Origin: Lentzea xinjiangensis
GTDB lineage: Bacteria > Actinomycetota > Actinomycetes > Mycobacteriales > Pseudonocardiaceae
Length of the DNA stretch: 64,000 nt
Reading direction: 5' to 3'
NCBI RefSeq assembly: GCF_900110955.1
Contig: NZ_FOFR01000003.1
Coordinates: 62,001 to 126,000 of the forward strand
Program-made: the position numbers and the translations under genes
Notes under the pieces: generated by a model
Seen by the model: the letters and a program-made list of their open reading frames with translations, nothing else
What the model was told of the DNA's origin: nothing
The model's database searches: none
Part shown: positions 50,094 to 58,628 of the stretch, in pieces
How the letters are laid out: every line of letters begins with the position of its first letter
How positions within the stretch are numbered: position 1 is the stretch's first letter

Positions 50094-50609
50094 TCAACCG
50101 GGATCGCGCCGCGGTTGTGCGAACCGCTGCTGCATGAGCGAGACCTGGAAGATCAACAAGCCCACCAGACCGGCCGCCACCAGCGCACACGCCGCCGACA
50201 GCGTTGAGAAGACGACGTACAGCGGCGTGTCGAGCAGCAGCGACTCGAGCACGTCGCTCAGCACCATCGCGAGGAACGCCCACTGCCACGGCCTGATCAA
50301 CGGGCTCGCCACGCGCTGCTCGAACGGCACCTCGCGCTGCACCGGGTCGCTGGCCCTCCACACCTGCGACATCGTCCGCACGCCGTGCAGCGCGATCGCC
50401 TCGGCGTTGTGGGTGACGCCGCGGAACCAGAGCAGGAACGCCACGCCCGCGGGTACCACCAGCACGATGGCGAGGAAGCTCCACGACGACGAGCCGCCCC
50501 GCCAGTCGTTGATCGTGCCCCAGACCGACTCCGCGGCGACCAGGGCGATCAGGCTCACGCTCGCGCACCCGGTCAGCCGGACGTCCTTCAGGTCGATGTA
50601 GGTGTCCAA
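50094..50609 (-). CDS. Four-helix membrane protein of unknown function
   Basis: 171 aa, TTG 50609 (MDTYIDLKDVRLTGCASVSL) with GGGGG about 8 nt upstream. Hydrophobic segments: VSLIALVAAESVWGTI, SFLAIVLVVPAGVAFLLWF, WQWAFLAMVLSDVLESLLL and YVVFSTLSAACALVAAGLVGLLIFQV. No motif beyond this is seen. Its TTG start and lack of homology make the exact start uncertain. No neighbour link. Confidence 0.5.
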   Translation of the reverse strand: MDTYIDLKDVRLTGCASVSLIALVAAESVWGTINDWRGGSSSWSFLAIVLVVPAGVAFLLWFRGVTHNAEAIALHGVRTMSQVWRASDPVQREVPFEQRVASPLIRPWQWAFLAMVLSDVLESLLLDTPLYVVFSTLSAACALVAAGLVGLLIFQVSLMQQRFAQPRRDPG

Positions 50610-50646
50610 CGCGCAAACCCCCGAACACAGCGGACTCGGCGGGAGA

Positions 50647-51693
50647 CTACCGCCCGAAACCGCAGCCCAGCTCCTCGAAGGTCGCGATCTTCTCGGCCGC
50701 GCGCACGACGACCTCGTCGACGCCGTCCAGCACCACCCGCTCGCCCACGCGGCGGGCGGGCAGCAGGGGCACGTCCGCCTTGGCGCACTCCTCGACGACC
50801 GCCGTGAACGCCCGCGCGGCGGCCAGCGGAGCGAGGAGCGGCTCGCCGGTCTGGCGGTGCCGGATGAGGTTCTCCAGCAGGTCGACGGACGGTGCCACGG
50901 CCATGCGGTGATCGTTGACCGTCAGCTTGTCGTCGTCGTACCACCAGACGGCCTGCCCCAGCGTTCCGTGCACCAGAACGACCGGTGGCAACGATGTCGT
51001 GGCGCACAACGTCGTGGCGACCACGACCGGCGGCACGCCATCGGCCGTCACGCGGACACAGGCCGTGTCGTCCGCGGTGATCGAGTCACGGCACCGGAAC
51101 AGCTCCAGCTCGACACCGATGTCCGACCGCTCCTCCACGTCGGCCAGCAGGAGGGCGTTCTGCAACGCGTGCGCGAACGGGTTCACCAGCGTTCCGTCCT
51201 CGCCCTGCCGGCCGGCCCACTCCGCGCGCTCGTAGTACGCGTCCGTGCGCACCCAACGGCCGGCGGCGCCGATGCCCGAGATGTCGCCCAACGCGCCGGA
51301 GCCGATCAACGAGCAGAGCCGCCGGTAGGAGCCTTTGCCCTGCGTTTGGAAGCCGACCTGGCACACCAGCCCGCGCTCGGCGGCCGCCGCGGTGATCTCG
51401 TCGAAGTCGGCGACCGACAGCACCGCGGGTTTCTCGACCAGCACGTCGCAGCCGAGCTCGAACGCCGACAGCACGAGGTCGCGGTGCGTCGACGGCGGCG
51501 AGGACACCACCACGACCTCGGGGTGGAGCTCCGCGGCCAGCTCGCGCAGGTCGGGATAGGACGGCACCGGCACGTCGACGCCCGCCACGTCGACCACGCC
51601 CACGAAGGTCGCGACGCCGTCGTGGCCCAGCCGCAGCAGGTTCCGCACGTGCCGTGCCCCGTGCCCGCGAGCCCCGACCAGCGCAACACGCAT
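50647..51693 (-). CDS. Gfo/Idh/MocA family oxidoreductase
   Basis: 348 aa, ATG 51693 (MRVALVGARGHGARHVRN). N-terminal Rossmann domain: VALVGARGHGARHV (NAD motif), VVVSSPPSTHRDLVLSAFELGCDVLVEKPAVL with the EKP lysine, then CQVGFQTQGKGSYRRL. The catalytic His/Asp region includes GEDGTLVNPFAHALQNALLL. It should oxidise or reduce a sugar or inositol-type hydroxyl. A related paralogue sits 121 nt upstream, so both may act in one pathway. Confidence 0.85.
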   Translation of the reverse strand: MRVALVGARGHGARHVRNLLRLGHDGVATFVGVVDVAGVDVPVPSYPDLRELAAELHPEVVVVSSPPSTHRDLVLSAFELGCDVLVEKPAVLSVADFDEITAAAAERGLVCQVGFQTQGKGSYRRLCSLIGSGALGDISGIGAAGRWVRTDAYYERAEWAGRQGEDGTLVNPFAHALQNALLLADVEERSDIGVELELFRCRDSITADDTACVRVTADGVPPVVVATTLCATTSLPPVVLVHGTLGQAVWWYDDDKLTVNDHRMAVAPSVDLLENLIRHRQTGEPLLAPLAAARAFTAVVEECAKADVPLLPARRVGERVVLDGVDEVVVRAAEKIATFEELGCGFGR

Positions 51694-51814
51694 CGTCCCC
51701 ACCCTTCCCGGGCACACCGGTGGCCACCGACGCGGTTCCCAGCATCAGCCGACGTGCGGCGAATATCAATGCACCGCGCCCACCGAGACACGTTCGCGAC
51801 AGCATCCGCCCCGC

Positions 51815-53080
51815 TCAGCGCAGGTCGATCAGGTCGGCGACGCGCACCGGCCCCCCGGTCTCGAAGCTGCGGTTGGCGGCGAACCCGGTCAGCAGCGAGA
51901 GCACGCCGTCGCGGTGCGTCGCCCTGCGGCCCAGTGGGTCCTGCTGCCCGGCCGGTCCGTACAGCGCGTCGACCATGCGCTGGTCCGCGCCGCCGTGACC
52001 GTCCCCGCCGTGTTCGAGCGGGATCTCCTCCCGTCGCTCGAACAACCGCTGCACCGAGAGCGTCGCCCACCCCTGCTCCGGGTTGGCGCTCACGCCGTGC
52101 ACGGCCGGGTGCTGGCCCGACACCCAGGAGTTCTCGACGACTTCGAGTTCGAGACGGCCCCTGCTGCCGTTGACCATCAGCCGGTAGCCCTCCCACGGCG
52201 AGTAGGCGGTGAGGTGGTAGGTCAGGTTCGCGCCGCTGGCGTAGCGGACGAGCACCGACATGTCGTCCTCAATGGACACGCCCGGAGCGAACGGGTTCTG
52301 GTCGCGGCGATAGCCGTCCTCGTGCCGTGCGTCGAGGTAGAGCTTCTTGAGCCAGGCGTCGCGCTCCAGGTCGATCGTGAACCGCTCGTCGTGCGAGTAG
52401 CCATGGCGCTTGCCGTTCTCCTCGCCGTAGAAGAACAACCGGCCGTGCGCGTACACGGTTTCCGGCACCGAGCCGACCCACCAGTTGAGCAGGTCGAAGT
52501 GGTGGGTCGCCTTGTGGACCATGAGTCCGCCGGAGTTGGCTTTGTCGCGGTGCCAGCGGCGGAAGTAGTCGGCGCCGTGCCGGGTGTCGAGCAGCCACTC
52601 GAAGTGCACGGACCCGATCTCGCCGACAGCACCGTCCGCGAGCAGCGCGCGCACCTTCTCGTGGATCGGGTTGTAGCGGTAGTTGAACGTGACCGTGACG
52701 TTGCCATCGTTGCGTTGCACCGCGTCGAGGATCTTGACCGCCGACGGCACGTCCGTCGTCATCGGCTTCTCCGTCACGACGTCGCGTCCGGCGTCGAGCG
52801 CCCCGACGATGTACGTGTCGTGGAACCGGTCGACGGTCGTCACCACGACGACGTCGACGCGCTGCTCGTCGAGCATCCTGCGGAAGCCAGCCGCGTCGTA
52901 CGCGGGGACCGGCTCGACCCCCAGGCCGGCGAGCCGTTCGTTGTGGACGTCCATCCGGGTGCGGTTCACGTCGGCGAACGCGACGAGCTCACAGGTCTCC
53001 GCGTGCTCGACCGCGATGGCGCGGACGTGCCGCTCCGCCCGCGACCCCGTGCCGACCACCGCGTAGCGCCTGCGAGCCAT
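51815..53080 (-). CDS. Gfo/Idh/MocA family oxidoreductase
   Basis: 421 aa, ATG 53080 behind AGGGAGG. RRYAVVGTGSRAERHVRAIAVEHAETCELVAFADVN (NAD site), VVTTVDRFHDTYIVGALDAGRDVVTEKPMT (EKP), NVTVTFNYRYNPIHEKVRALL, YFRRWHRDKANSGGLMVHKATHHFDLLNWWVG. The HKATHHFDL segment supplies the catalytic Lys/His typical of glycoside-type dehydrogenases. The pair with the gene downstream suggests carbohydrate catabolism. No transporter is adjacent. Confidence 0.85.
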   Translation of the reverse strand: MARRRYAVVGTGSRAERHVRAIAVEHAETCELVAFADVNRTRMDVHNERLAGLGVEPVPAYDAAGFRRMLDEQRVDVVVVTTVDRFHDTYIVGALDAGRDVVTEKPMTTDVPSAVKILDAVQRNDGNVTVTFNYRYNPIHEKVRALLADGAVGEIGSVHFEWLLDTRHGADYFRRWHRDKANSGGLMVHKATHHFDLLNWWVGSVPETVYAHGRLFFYGEENGKRHGYSHDERFTIDLERDAWLKKLYLDARHEDGYRRDQNPFAPGVSIEDDMSVLVRYASGANLTYHLTAYSPWEGYRLMVNGSRGRLELEVVENSWVSGQHPAVHGVSANPEQGWATLSVQRLFERREEIPLEHGGDGHGGADQRMVDALYGPAGQQDPLGRRATHRDGVLSLLTGFAANRSFETGGPVRVADLIDLR

Positions 53081-53129
53081 CCCCGCCTCCCTGCACCCGT
53101 TCTCACACGTCGGCCGTCGCCGGAACGAA

Positions 53130-53167
53130 AGAACCGCCCGACGCCCGTGCGGACGTGGAGCGGTTCT
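53130..53167 (-). terminator. Hairpin after the NlpC/P60-lectin gene
   Basis: AGAACCGC and GCGGTTCT form an 8-bp stem with a long GC-rich loop that can pair internally, 19 nt past the stop at 53186. Confidence 0.45.
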
Positions 53168-53185
53168 CCGAGGCGATGCCGGGAC

Positions 53186-54655
53186 TCAGCTGATCCCGCG
53201 GCCGCCGAGCAGCGCCCACTGGCTCCAGCCGGCCTTCTCCTTGTGGAAGCGGCGGATCAGCTTGCCGTCGTCGGTGCGGGCGAAGACCTCGACGGTCTTC
53301 GTCTGCGCGTGGTACATCGCGTTCGGCGCTTCGGCGACCTTGGTGGTGCCGAGCTTGGCCCACGGGGTCCAGCCGCTGCCGGTCGCGCGGGAGTGCTCGA
53401 CGACCCCGCCCTCCCCGAGCTGGACGACGTCGATCGAACCGGTCGTCGCGTTGAACACGGCCGACGGCGCGCCGGTGCCCTTGCCGCCGAGCGACTTCCA
53501 GACGCCCGCCGCGTACTGCTCGACGCTGCCGGACGCGGTGCGCACGAAGACCTGGTCGACGGCGATGCTCGGATCGCTGACGACCTTCGGCCCACCCTGC
53601 TCCCGCCAGGTGGTGCCGTCCCACTTGACCAGCTCGTCGTTCGCGGACCGCGCGTAGACGTCCTGACCGGCGACGGCCGGGTTGCCCTGGATCCGGCGGT
53701 CGCCGAGCGGCGCCCACGTGTCCGTGAAGCGCAGCAGCAGGCCGTCCGCGCCACGCGCGAGGACCTCGACGGCCTTGGTCTGGTCGTTCCACCGCAGCAC
53801 CGGCTCACCGGCGACGACCGTGTCGCCGAGCGCGAGCCACCTGCCGTCGACGCGGCGGTAGACCCGGTTGTCCGTGCCGCGCGCGAACACCTCGACGATC
53901 TTCGTCTCGGGGTTCACCAGCGCGACCGGGTCGCCGGCGAAGAGCTCGGGCCCGAGCTGCTGCCAGCCGCTCCAGCGGCTCGTCTTGTGGAAGGTCGTGA
54001 TGATCGTGCCGTCCGCGGCGCGCGCGAAGACCTCGAGCTGCTGCTGGCCGGTGTTCGAGACCTGGGGGCCGGCGTTGACGATCGGCTTGTCCGTCACCGG
54101 GGTCTCGCTGACCGAACCGCTGCCGCCGGACTCGACCAGGTTGTTGTAGCGCAGCGGCACGTACCGGCGCGCGGTGCTCGCGCTCCAGACCCGCTGGACC
54201 GGCCTGCTGCCGTCGGGACCGGCCTGCTCGCGCACGATCGGCCGCGTCTTGGCCGCGTCGGCCCAGCCGATGAACAGCGCGACGTGGTTCTCGCGGTCGT
54301 TCAGCGCGTCGCCGGGGCGGAGGTCCTCCCAGTCGATGCGGTGCGCGACCTGCTCGAGGATGTGCGTGGTGTAGGAGATGCGCAGGCCCCAGGCCATCGA
54401 GACGAAGCCCGAGCAGTCCGTGCGGTAGGCGCCGTACTTGTTGCCGAAGCAGTCGCTCTGGCTGTAGGGCACCCGTGCGCTGACCCACGTGCGCGACCGC
54501 GCGAGGATCTCAGTGCGGGTGATCTTGGAGTTGGCCTCGTACGTGCCGCAGACCACTCCGCCCTCGGCGGCCGCCACCGCGACGTCGGGCATCGCCAGGG
54601 TCGAGCCGAACGTGATGGCCGCCGCGGCGATCGCCACCATCCCCCACGATTTCAT
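53186..54655 (-). CDS. Secreted NlpC/P60-like hydrolase with PLL-like lectin propeller
   Basis: 489 aa, ATG 54655 (MKSWGMVAIAAAAITFG), with TACGGT 7 nt upstream (leaderless); a GTG at 54664 would add three residues. A signal peptide ends near AVA-AAEG. The NlpC/P60-like domain has the Cys in YRTDCSGFVSMAWGL and His in ENHVALFIGWADA (about 60-180). About residues 205-489 are five or six repeats of a tectonin/PLL-like blade (VEVFARTDDGKLIRRFHK, LEVFARAADGTIITTFHK, VEVLARGADGLLLRF). It is likely an extracellular peptidoglycan or peptide hydrolase with a sugar-binding propeller. Activity is not proved. Confidence 0.8.
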   Translation of the reverse strand: MKSWGMVAIAAAAITFGSTLAMPDVAVAAAEGGVVCGTYEANSKITRTEILARSRTWVSARVPYSQSDCFGNKYGAYRTDCSGFVSMAWGLRISYTTHILEQVAHRIDWEDLRPGDALNDRENHVALFIGWADAAKTRPIVREQAGPDGSRPVQRVWSASTARRYVPLRYNNLVESGGSGSVSETPVTDKPIVNAGPQVSNTGQQQLEVFARAADGTIITTFHKTSRWSGWQQLGPELFAGDPVALVNPETKIVEVFARGTDNRVYRRVDGRWLALGDTVVAGEPVLRWNDQTKAVEVLARGADGLLLRFTDTWAPLGDRRIQGNPAVAGQDVYARSANDELVKWDGTTWREQGGPKVVSDPSIAVDQVFVRTASGSVEQYAAGVWKSLGGKGTGAPSAVFNATTGSIDVVQLGEGGVVEHSRATGSGWTPWAKLGTTKVAEAPNAMYHAQTKTVEVFARTDDGKLIRRFHKEKAGWSQWALLGGRGIS

Positions 54656-54760
54656 GCCGGTCACCGTAGCAAGACGGTGTGAAGTTTTGGTCCGGTCGAA
54701 AGTTCCGCGTGCCGCTCATCCCGGGGTTTTTCGAGCCGGCGGTCAACCGTGAACGGCCGG

Positions 54761-55279
54761 TCACCTCCACATCCCCTGGAGGCTGCCGACGAGGTCGGCG
54801 TCGGTGATCCCGGCGGTCGCCCAGGCGAGCGGGTAGCTCAGTTGCACGGTGTCGGCCTCCCTGGTCAGCCTGACGCCGGGCAGCACCTGGCGCACGAGGG
54901 CGAGCATGGCCCGGTTGTCCGGCAGCACGTCGCCGTGCAGCCGCGCGACGCCCAGCCGGGCGGCGACCGCGGTCAGCTCCTCCAGCAGCCGGCGGCCGAC
55001 ACCGTGGCGCTGCCACAGGTCCACCACCGCGACCGCGATCTCCGCGTCGCACTCGCTCGTCTTGATCATCCGCGCGATCCCGACGGGGTCGCCGCCGATC
55101 CGGGCGCACACGGCCGCGTGGCGCTTGCCGTCCACGTCGGCCAGCGCCCGGCGGGCGGACCCGGTCAGCCGCGGCGTCGGTGAGTGGAACCGCAGGTAGC
55201 GGCTCCGCGCGGACAGTCCTTCGAACACCGCGTCGACAGCTTCTGGCGCGGTGTCGCGGTCAAGCTCGGTGACGCGCAT
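54761..55279 (-). CDS. GNAT family N-acetyltransferase
   Basis: 172 aa, ATG 55279 with GGGGG upstream. TAPEAVDAVFEGLSARSRYLRF is a start common in acetyltransferases of the protein-lysine or Pat type. The core is AVAVVDLWQRHGVGRRLLEELTAVAARLGVARLHGDVLPDNRAMLAL, with the acetyl-CoA loop Q-R-H-G-V-G-R-R. It is divergent from an HxlR gene with a double operator between them, so likely under HxlR control. Confidence 0.85.
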   Translation of the reverse strand: MRVTELDRDTAPEAVDAVFEGLSARSRYLRFHSPTPRLTGSARRALADVDGKRHAAVCARIGGDPVGIARMIKTSECDAEIAVAVVDLWQRHGVGRRLLEELTAVAARLGVARLHGDVLPDNRAMLALVRQVLPGVRLTREADTVQLSYPLAWATAGITDADLVGSLQGMWR

Positions 55280-55291
55280 CAGGACCCCCTG

Positions 55292-55331
55292 AGTTCGGAA
55301 TCCGAACTGTAGCTGAGTTCGAAAAACGAAC
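55292..55331. promoter_or_regulatory. Double HxlR-type operator in a divergent promoter region
   Basis: AGTTCGGAATCCGAACT (55292-55308) is an 8-bp perfect inverted repeat with a 1-bp centre. GTTCG-AAAAA-CGAAC (55317-55331) is a second, related palindrome. TATCCT (55340-55345) is a leaderless -10 6 nt before the HxlR ATG, and a -35-like GTTCGA (55317-55322) lies 17 nt upstream of it inside the second palindrome. The first palindrome covers the start region of the minus-strand GNAT gene. Binding by the adjacent HxlR protein is inferred. Confidence 0.7.
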
Positions 55332-55351
55332 GCAAGGGATATCCTGGAGCC

Positions 55352-55798
55352 ATGTCGTACGCGGACTTCGCCAGCCTCCCCTGCACCCTGAGCCGCCCCG
55401 CCGCGCTGCTGGGCGAGCGCTGGACGCTGCTGCTGCTCCGCCAGGTCTTCCTGGGGACCCGCCGCTTCGAGGACTTCCAGTCGACGATGGACATCTCGCG
55501 CAGCGTGCTGACGGACCGCCTCAACGTGCTGCTGCAGGAAGAGGTGCTCAAGCGCGTGCCGTACCAGCAGGACGGCCGGACGCGGTACGAGTACCGCCTC
55601 ACCACCAAGGGCCGGGACCTGTACCCGGTGCTGATGGCGCTGCGCACGTGGGGCGAGAAGTGGATGGCCCCCGAGGAGGACGAGTCGTTCCACCTGCACC
55701 ACCGCGACTGCGGCGGCGGTGTGCGCGCGAAGGTGGAGTGCACCGGCTGCGGCGCCGAGCTGACGGCTCGCGACGTCCAGGTGACGGCCAGGTCGTGA
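55352..55798 (+). CDS. HxlR family transcriptional regulator
   Basis: 148 aa, ATG 55352. PCTLSRPAALLGERWTLLLLRQVFLGTRRFEDFQ and ILRSVLTDRLNVLLQEEVLKRVPYQQDGRTRYEYRLTTKGRDLYPVLMALRTWGEKW are the HxlR winged-helix domain. The C-terminus has a Cys pair (CTGCGAEL) and His-rich HLHHRDCGGG that may bind metal. Family members sense quinones, aldehydes or thiol stress. It lies divergent from a GNAT and probably autoregulates via the operators at 55292. Confidence 0.9.
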   Translation: MSYADFASLPCTLSRPAALLGERWTLLLLRQVFLGTRRFEDFQSTMDISRSVLTDRLNVLLQEEVLKRVPYQQDGRTRYEYRLTTKGRDLYPVLMALRTWGEKWMAPEEDESFHLHHRDCGGGVRAKVECTGCGAELTARDVQVTARS

Positions 55799-55852
55799 CC
55801 TCGCGCCGGCGTGCCGTTCGCCCCGGAGGGGGAATCGCTGTCCAATGACGGC

Positions 55853-57070
55853 ATGGACCGTCGTGACTTCCTCGTCGGAGCCGGGCTGCTCGCCGTCACG
55901 CCGACCGCCGCGTCGGCCGCGCAAGGGCTGGACTGGGGTGCCGTGCGCCGCGAGTTCCGGCTGGACCCGGCGCTGACCAACCTGGGGCTGTTCTACCTCG
56001 CGTCGAACCCGCACGAGGTGCGCGCCGCGGTCGAGGAGTTCAAGCGCAGGCTCGACGCCAACTCGCACGACCTGATGCCGGAGGAACGGCAGGCCGTCGC
56101 CGTCGCGCTCGGGCAGTACGTCGGCGGCGCGCCGGACGACGTCGCGTTCGTGCCGAACACGACGGTCGGGTTGTCGATCGTCTACGGCGGCCTGAAGCTC
56201 CGCGCGGGCCAGCAGGTGCTGCTCAGCGACCAGGACCACGCGTGGCACCGGCAGTCGGCCGAGCTCGCGGCACGACGGGCCGGTGCGGAGGTCAGGATCG
56301 GCACGCTCTTCGAGAACTCCGCGAAGGTCACCGAGGACGAGGTGGCGACACGGCTGCGCAACGCGATCACGCCGCAGACTCGTGCCGTCGGCATCACGTG
56401 GGTGCAGTCGAGCACTGGCGTGAAGATGCCGGTGCGGTCGTGCGCTCAGGTCGTCGCGGAAGCCAACAGAGGCCGCACACCGCAGGACCGTTGCCTCCTC
56501 GTCGTCGACGGCGTGCACGGCCTGGCGGCGGTCGACGACGACGCGGCGCGCCTGGGCGCGGACGTCTTCGTGGCCGGCACGCACAAGTGGCTGTTCGGGC
56601 CACGCGGCACCGGCATGGTGTGGGTGAACCCCGAGGTGAGCGACCAGCTCGCGCCGCTGCTGCCGAGCTTCGACAACCGCAGCGAGACGGCGTTGCTCGG
56701 TCCCGGCGGCTTCCACGCGTTCGAGCACCACTTCGCGGTGCAGGCGGCGGTGCGGTTCCACCAGCGCCTCGGCAGGGGCCGGGTGGCCGGCCGGATCACG
56801 GAGCTGGCCACGCGCTTCAAGGACGGCCTCGCCGAGACCCCCGGTGTCGTCGTCCACACGCCCCGCGACCCCGCGGCCTCCGCGGGCCTGGTGTGCTTCG
56901 ACGTCACCGGGCTCGCCGGCGACGAGGTCGTGGCGCGGCTGGAGCCGAAGCGCATCCAGATCACCACGGCCGCCTACCGGATCCCGTACGCGCGGGCCGG
57001 CACGTCGATCCTCAACACGCCGGAGGAGATCGACAGGACGCTGGCGGAGATCCGCGCGCTCACCCGGTGA
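55853..57070 (+). CDS. Tat-exported aminotransferase class V (isopenicillin N epimerase-like)
   Basis: 405 aa, ATG 55853 (MDRRDFLVGAGLLAVTPTAA). RRDFL followed by a hydrophobic stretch and an Ala-x-Ala site is a twin-arginine signal peptide. The mature enzyme has SNPHEVRAAVEEFKRRLDANSHDL, FVPNTTVGLSIVYGGLKL, the PLP Asp in LLVVDGVHGLAAVD and the Schiff-base Lys in VFVAGTHKWLFGPRGTGM. Tat export would let the enzyme fold with PLP in the cytosol. The substrate is unknown; racemase/epimerase or desulfurase chemistry is possible. It overlaps the convergent Hsp70-like gene by 11 nt. Confidence 0.85.
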   Translation: MDRRDFLVGAGLLAVTPTAASAAQGLDWGAVRREFRLDPALTNLGLFYLASNPHEVRAAVEEFKRRLDANSHDLMPEERQAVAVALGQYVGGAPDDVAFVPNTTVGLSIVYGGLKLRAGQQVLLSDQDHAWHRQSAELAARRAGAEVRIGTLFENSAKVTEDEVATRLRNAITPQTRAVGITWVQSSTGVKMPVRSCAQVVAEANRGRTPQDRCLLVVDGVHGLAAVDDDAARLGADVFVAGTHKWLFGPRGTGMVWVNPEVSDQLAPLLPSFDNRSETALLGPGGFHAFEHHFAVQAAVRFHQRLGRGRVAGRITELATRFKDGLAETPGVVVHTPRDPAASAGLVCFDVTGLAGDEVVARLEPKRIQITTAAYRIPYARAGTSILNTPEEIDRTLAEIRALTR

Positions 57071-58115
57071 GGCGAGGCAGTTCCGCCGTCCCCGGCGGCC
57101 GGAGCTCCACGCTCGCCGGCTCCATCACGACCTGGGGCCGGTTCACCGCCTCGTGCGCGGCCCATCCGGCCGCGAGCGCCACGACGAGCATCCCCGCCGC
57201 GACGAACGGCGTGGCCGGAAGGCGCCGCTTCGGCTCCTCGCCCTGCTCGCGCGGCAGCGGGACCTGAACGGTGGGCTCGCCGGCCGACCGGGGTTCGAGC
57301 TGCTCGGCTTCGAGGAGCGCACCCGTCGCCGCGGCGCCGTCGGGCGCCCGCAGCACCGGGATCCCCAGGCGGGCCGAGATCTCCCTGGCCACCAGCGGAA
57401 TCCGCGCCGACCCACCGACGAGCAGCACGACGTCCGGCAGGCCCGCGCCGGACACCACCCGTTCCAGCGCGTCGACGGCGTGCTCGACCACCGGCCGGAT
57501 GATCGCCTCGAACCGCAGCCGGCTGAGCCGGAACTCGCGCGCCTCCCCGCTCGTCGCGATGTACGGGATCCGCACCTCCGGGTAGCTGCCGAGCAGCTCC
57601 TTCGCCTCGACGCAGCTCCGCACGAGCTCCGGGCTGTGCGTGCGGATCCGGTCGATGACGTGCTCCGCGACCAGGTCGTCGAGGTGGAAACCACCGCCGT
57701 CGACCCGTTCCGCCCACCCGGCCGGCAGGAACACGCCCTGCTTGCGCAGCACGGCGACCTCGCAGCCGGTGGCACCGAAGTCGACCACCGCGACCGTGCC
57801 GTGCTCCGGCATCCGCGCGTCCGCGTCGAACGCGATGGCGGCGGCGTGTGGCGCGGGCACGAACACCACGTCCGCGCGCCCCGCCTCGATCAGCTCGGCG
57901 CGGAGCTGATCGAGCTGTTCGTGCGACCAGCTCAGAGGATGCGTCAGCGCGACCCTGCCCGGCGGCTCCCCGTGCCGGGCGGCGAGGTCCTCGCAGACGT
58001 CGACGAGCTCCCTGGCCGTCGAGTGCCGGCGGCGCCGGCTGCTGGTGGTGACGCCGCGGGCGGTGGCGGCCGTGCTGCCTGCGGATCCGAGGTCGAGCCC
58101 AACGTGGTACGACAT
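57060..58115 (-). CDS. Hsp70-like protein with C-terminal transmembrane anchor
   Basis: 351 aa, ATG 58115. YHVGLDLGSAGSTAATARG is the phosphate-1 motif, VAVVDFGATGCEVAVLRKQG phosphate-2 and VVLLVGGSARIPLVAREISARLG the adenosine motif. There is no substrate-binding domain. A single TM lies near residues 305-328 (PATPFVAAGMLVVALAAGWAA), followed by a Pro-rich extracellular tail. It resembles actinobacterial DnaK-like ATPases that are membrane-anchored and of unknown role. It cannot be a general chaperone. Confidence 0.8.
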   Translation of the reverse strand: MSYHVGLDLGSAGSTAATARGVTTSSRRRRHSTARELVDVCEDLAARHGEPPGRVALTHPLSWSHEQLDQLRAELIEAGRADVVFVPAPHAAAIAFDADARMPEHGTVAVVDFGATGCEVAVLRKQGVFLPAGWAERVDGGGFHLDDLVAEHVIDRIRTHSPELVRSCVEAKELLGSYPEVRIPYIATSGEAREFRLSRLRFEAIIRPVVEHAVDALERVVSGAGLPDVVLLVGGSARIPLVAREISARLGIPVLRAPDGAAATGALLEAEQLEPRSAGEPTVQVPLPREQGEEPKRRLPATPFVAAGMLVVALAAGWAAHEAVNRPQVVMEPASVELRPPGTAELPRLTG

Positions 58116-58160
58116 TTCGGGGTCCCCCTCACGGTGCGGACACCTACAACACGTACGTCT

Positions 58161-58432
58161 CGGCAGGCCCGGTTCATCCGGCTTGCCCGCGCACCCGCTG
58201 GCCGTGGATGGGCGGCGCCACGACGTGCGGAGTGCCGGCTGCCGTCGCGCCGGCTGCCGTTGAAGACGCCAAGAAGATCAACAAATGCGTTGACCTGCAA
58301 TCAGGCCGAACCGACTTGCAGCGGCAGGCGCGGTTCACCCGGCTTGCCACACCGCCGGACATCCGCCGCTCGCGCCACCGATGCGCGCCCGCGTGCCCGC
58401 TGCCCGTACACGGGCGACACCACGCGTGCTCC
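58161..58432. repeat. Degenerate duplicated segment in an empty intergenic region
   Basis: Sequence near 58161-58230 (CGGCAGGCCCGGTTCATCCG onward) reappears at 58322-58348 (CGGCAGGCGCGGTTCACCCG) and 58387-58432, the second copy split by about 39 nt. Identity is moderate and neither copy has a plausible gene. The surrounding gap (58116-58628, 513 nt) otherwise shows no coding region. Confidence 0.5.
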
Positions 58433-58532
58433 TCCAACGAGGGCTGGGCCGGCTGGCGGCGGCATCCGGCCGAGCGCTGCGAGCTGCACGCCAACGGCGT
58501 GACCCCGTCACCCTGCGGCCACACCTCATGAT

Positions 58533-58574
58533 CACCGCCGCACGAGCACCGCCGCACGAACACCGCCGCACGAA
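58533..58574 (+). repeat. Three tandem 14-bp units
   Basis: CACCGCCGCACGAG followed by two CACCGCCGCACGAA. The units are in perfect tandem with one G/A difference, upstream of the polA terminator hairpin. No function is visible. Confidence 0.75.
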
Positions 58575-58581
58575 CACTCCA

Positions 58582-58613
58582 CCGCCCGTCCACACCGAGG
58601 CGCGGACGGGCGG
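58582..58613 (-). terminator. Hairpin after polA
   Basis: CCGCCCGTCC and GGACGGGCGG form a perfect 10-bp stem with a 12-nt loop, 16 nt past the polA stop on the minus strand. Confidence 0.6.
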
Positions 58614-58628
58614 CGGCGGTGGCTCGCG

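Noticed and set aside
58533-58574. Three 14-bp tandem units considered as a CRISPR array.
   Set aside because: Repeats are contiguous with no spacers.
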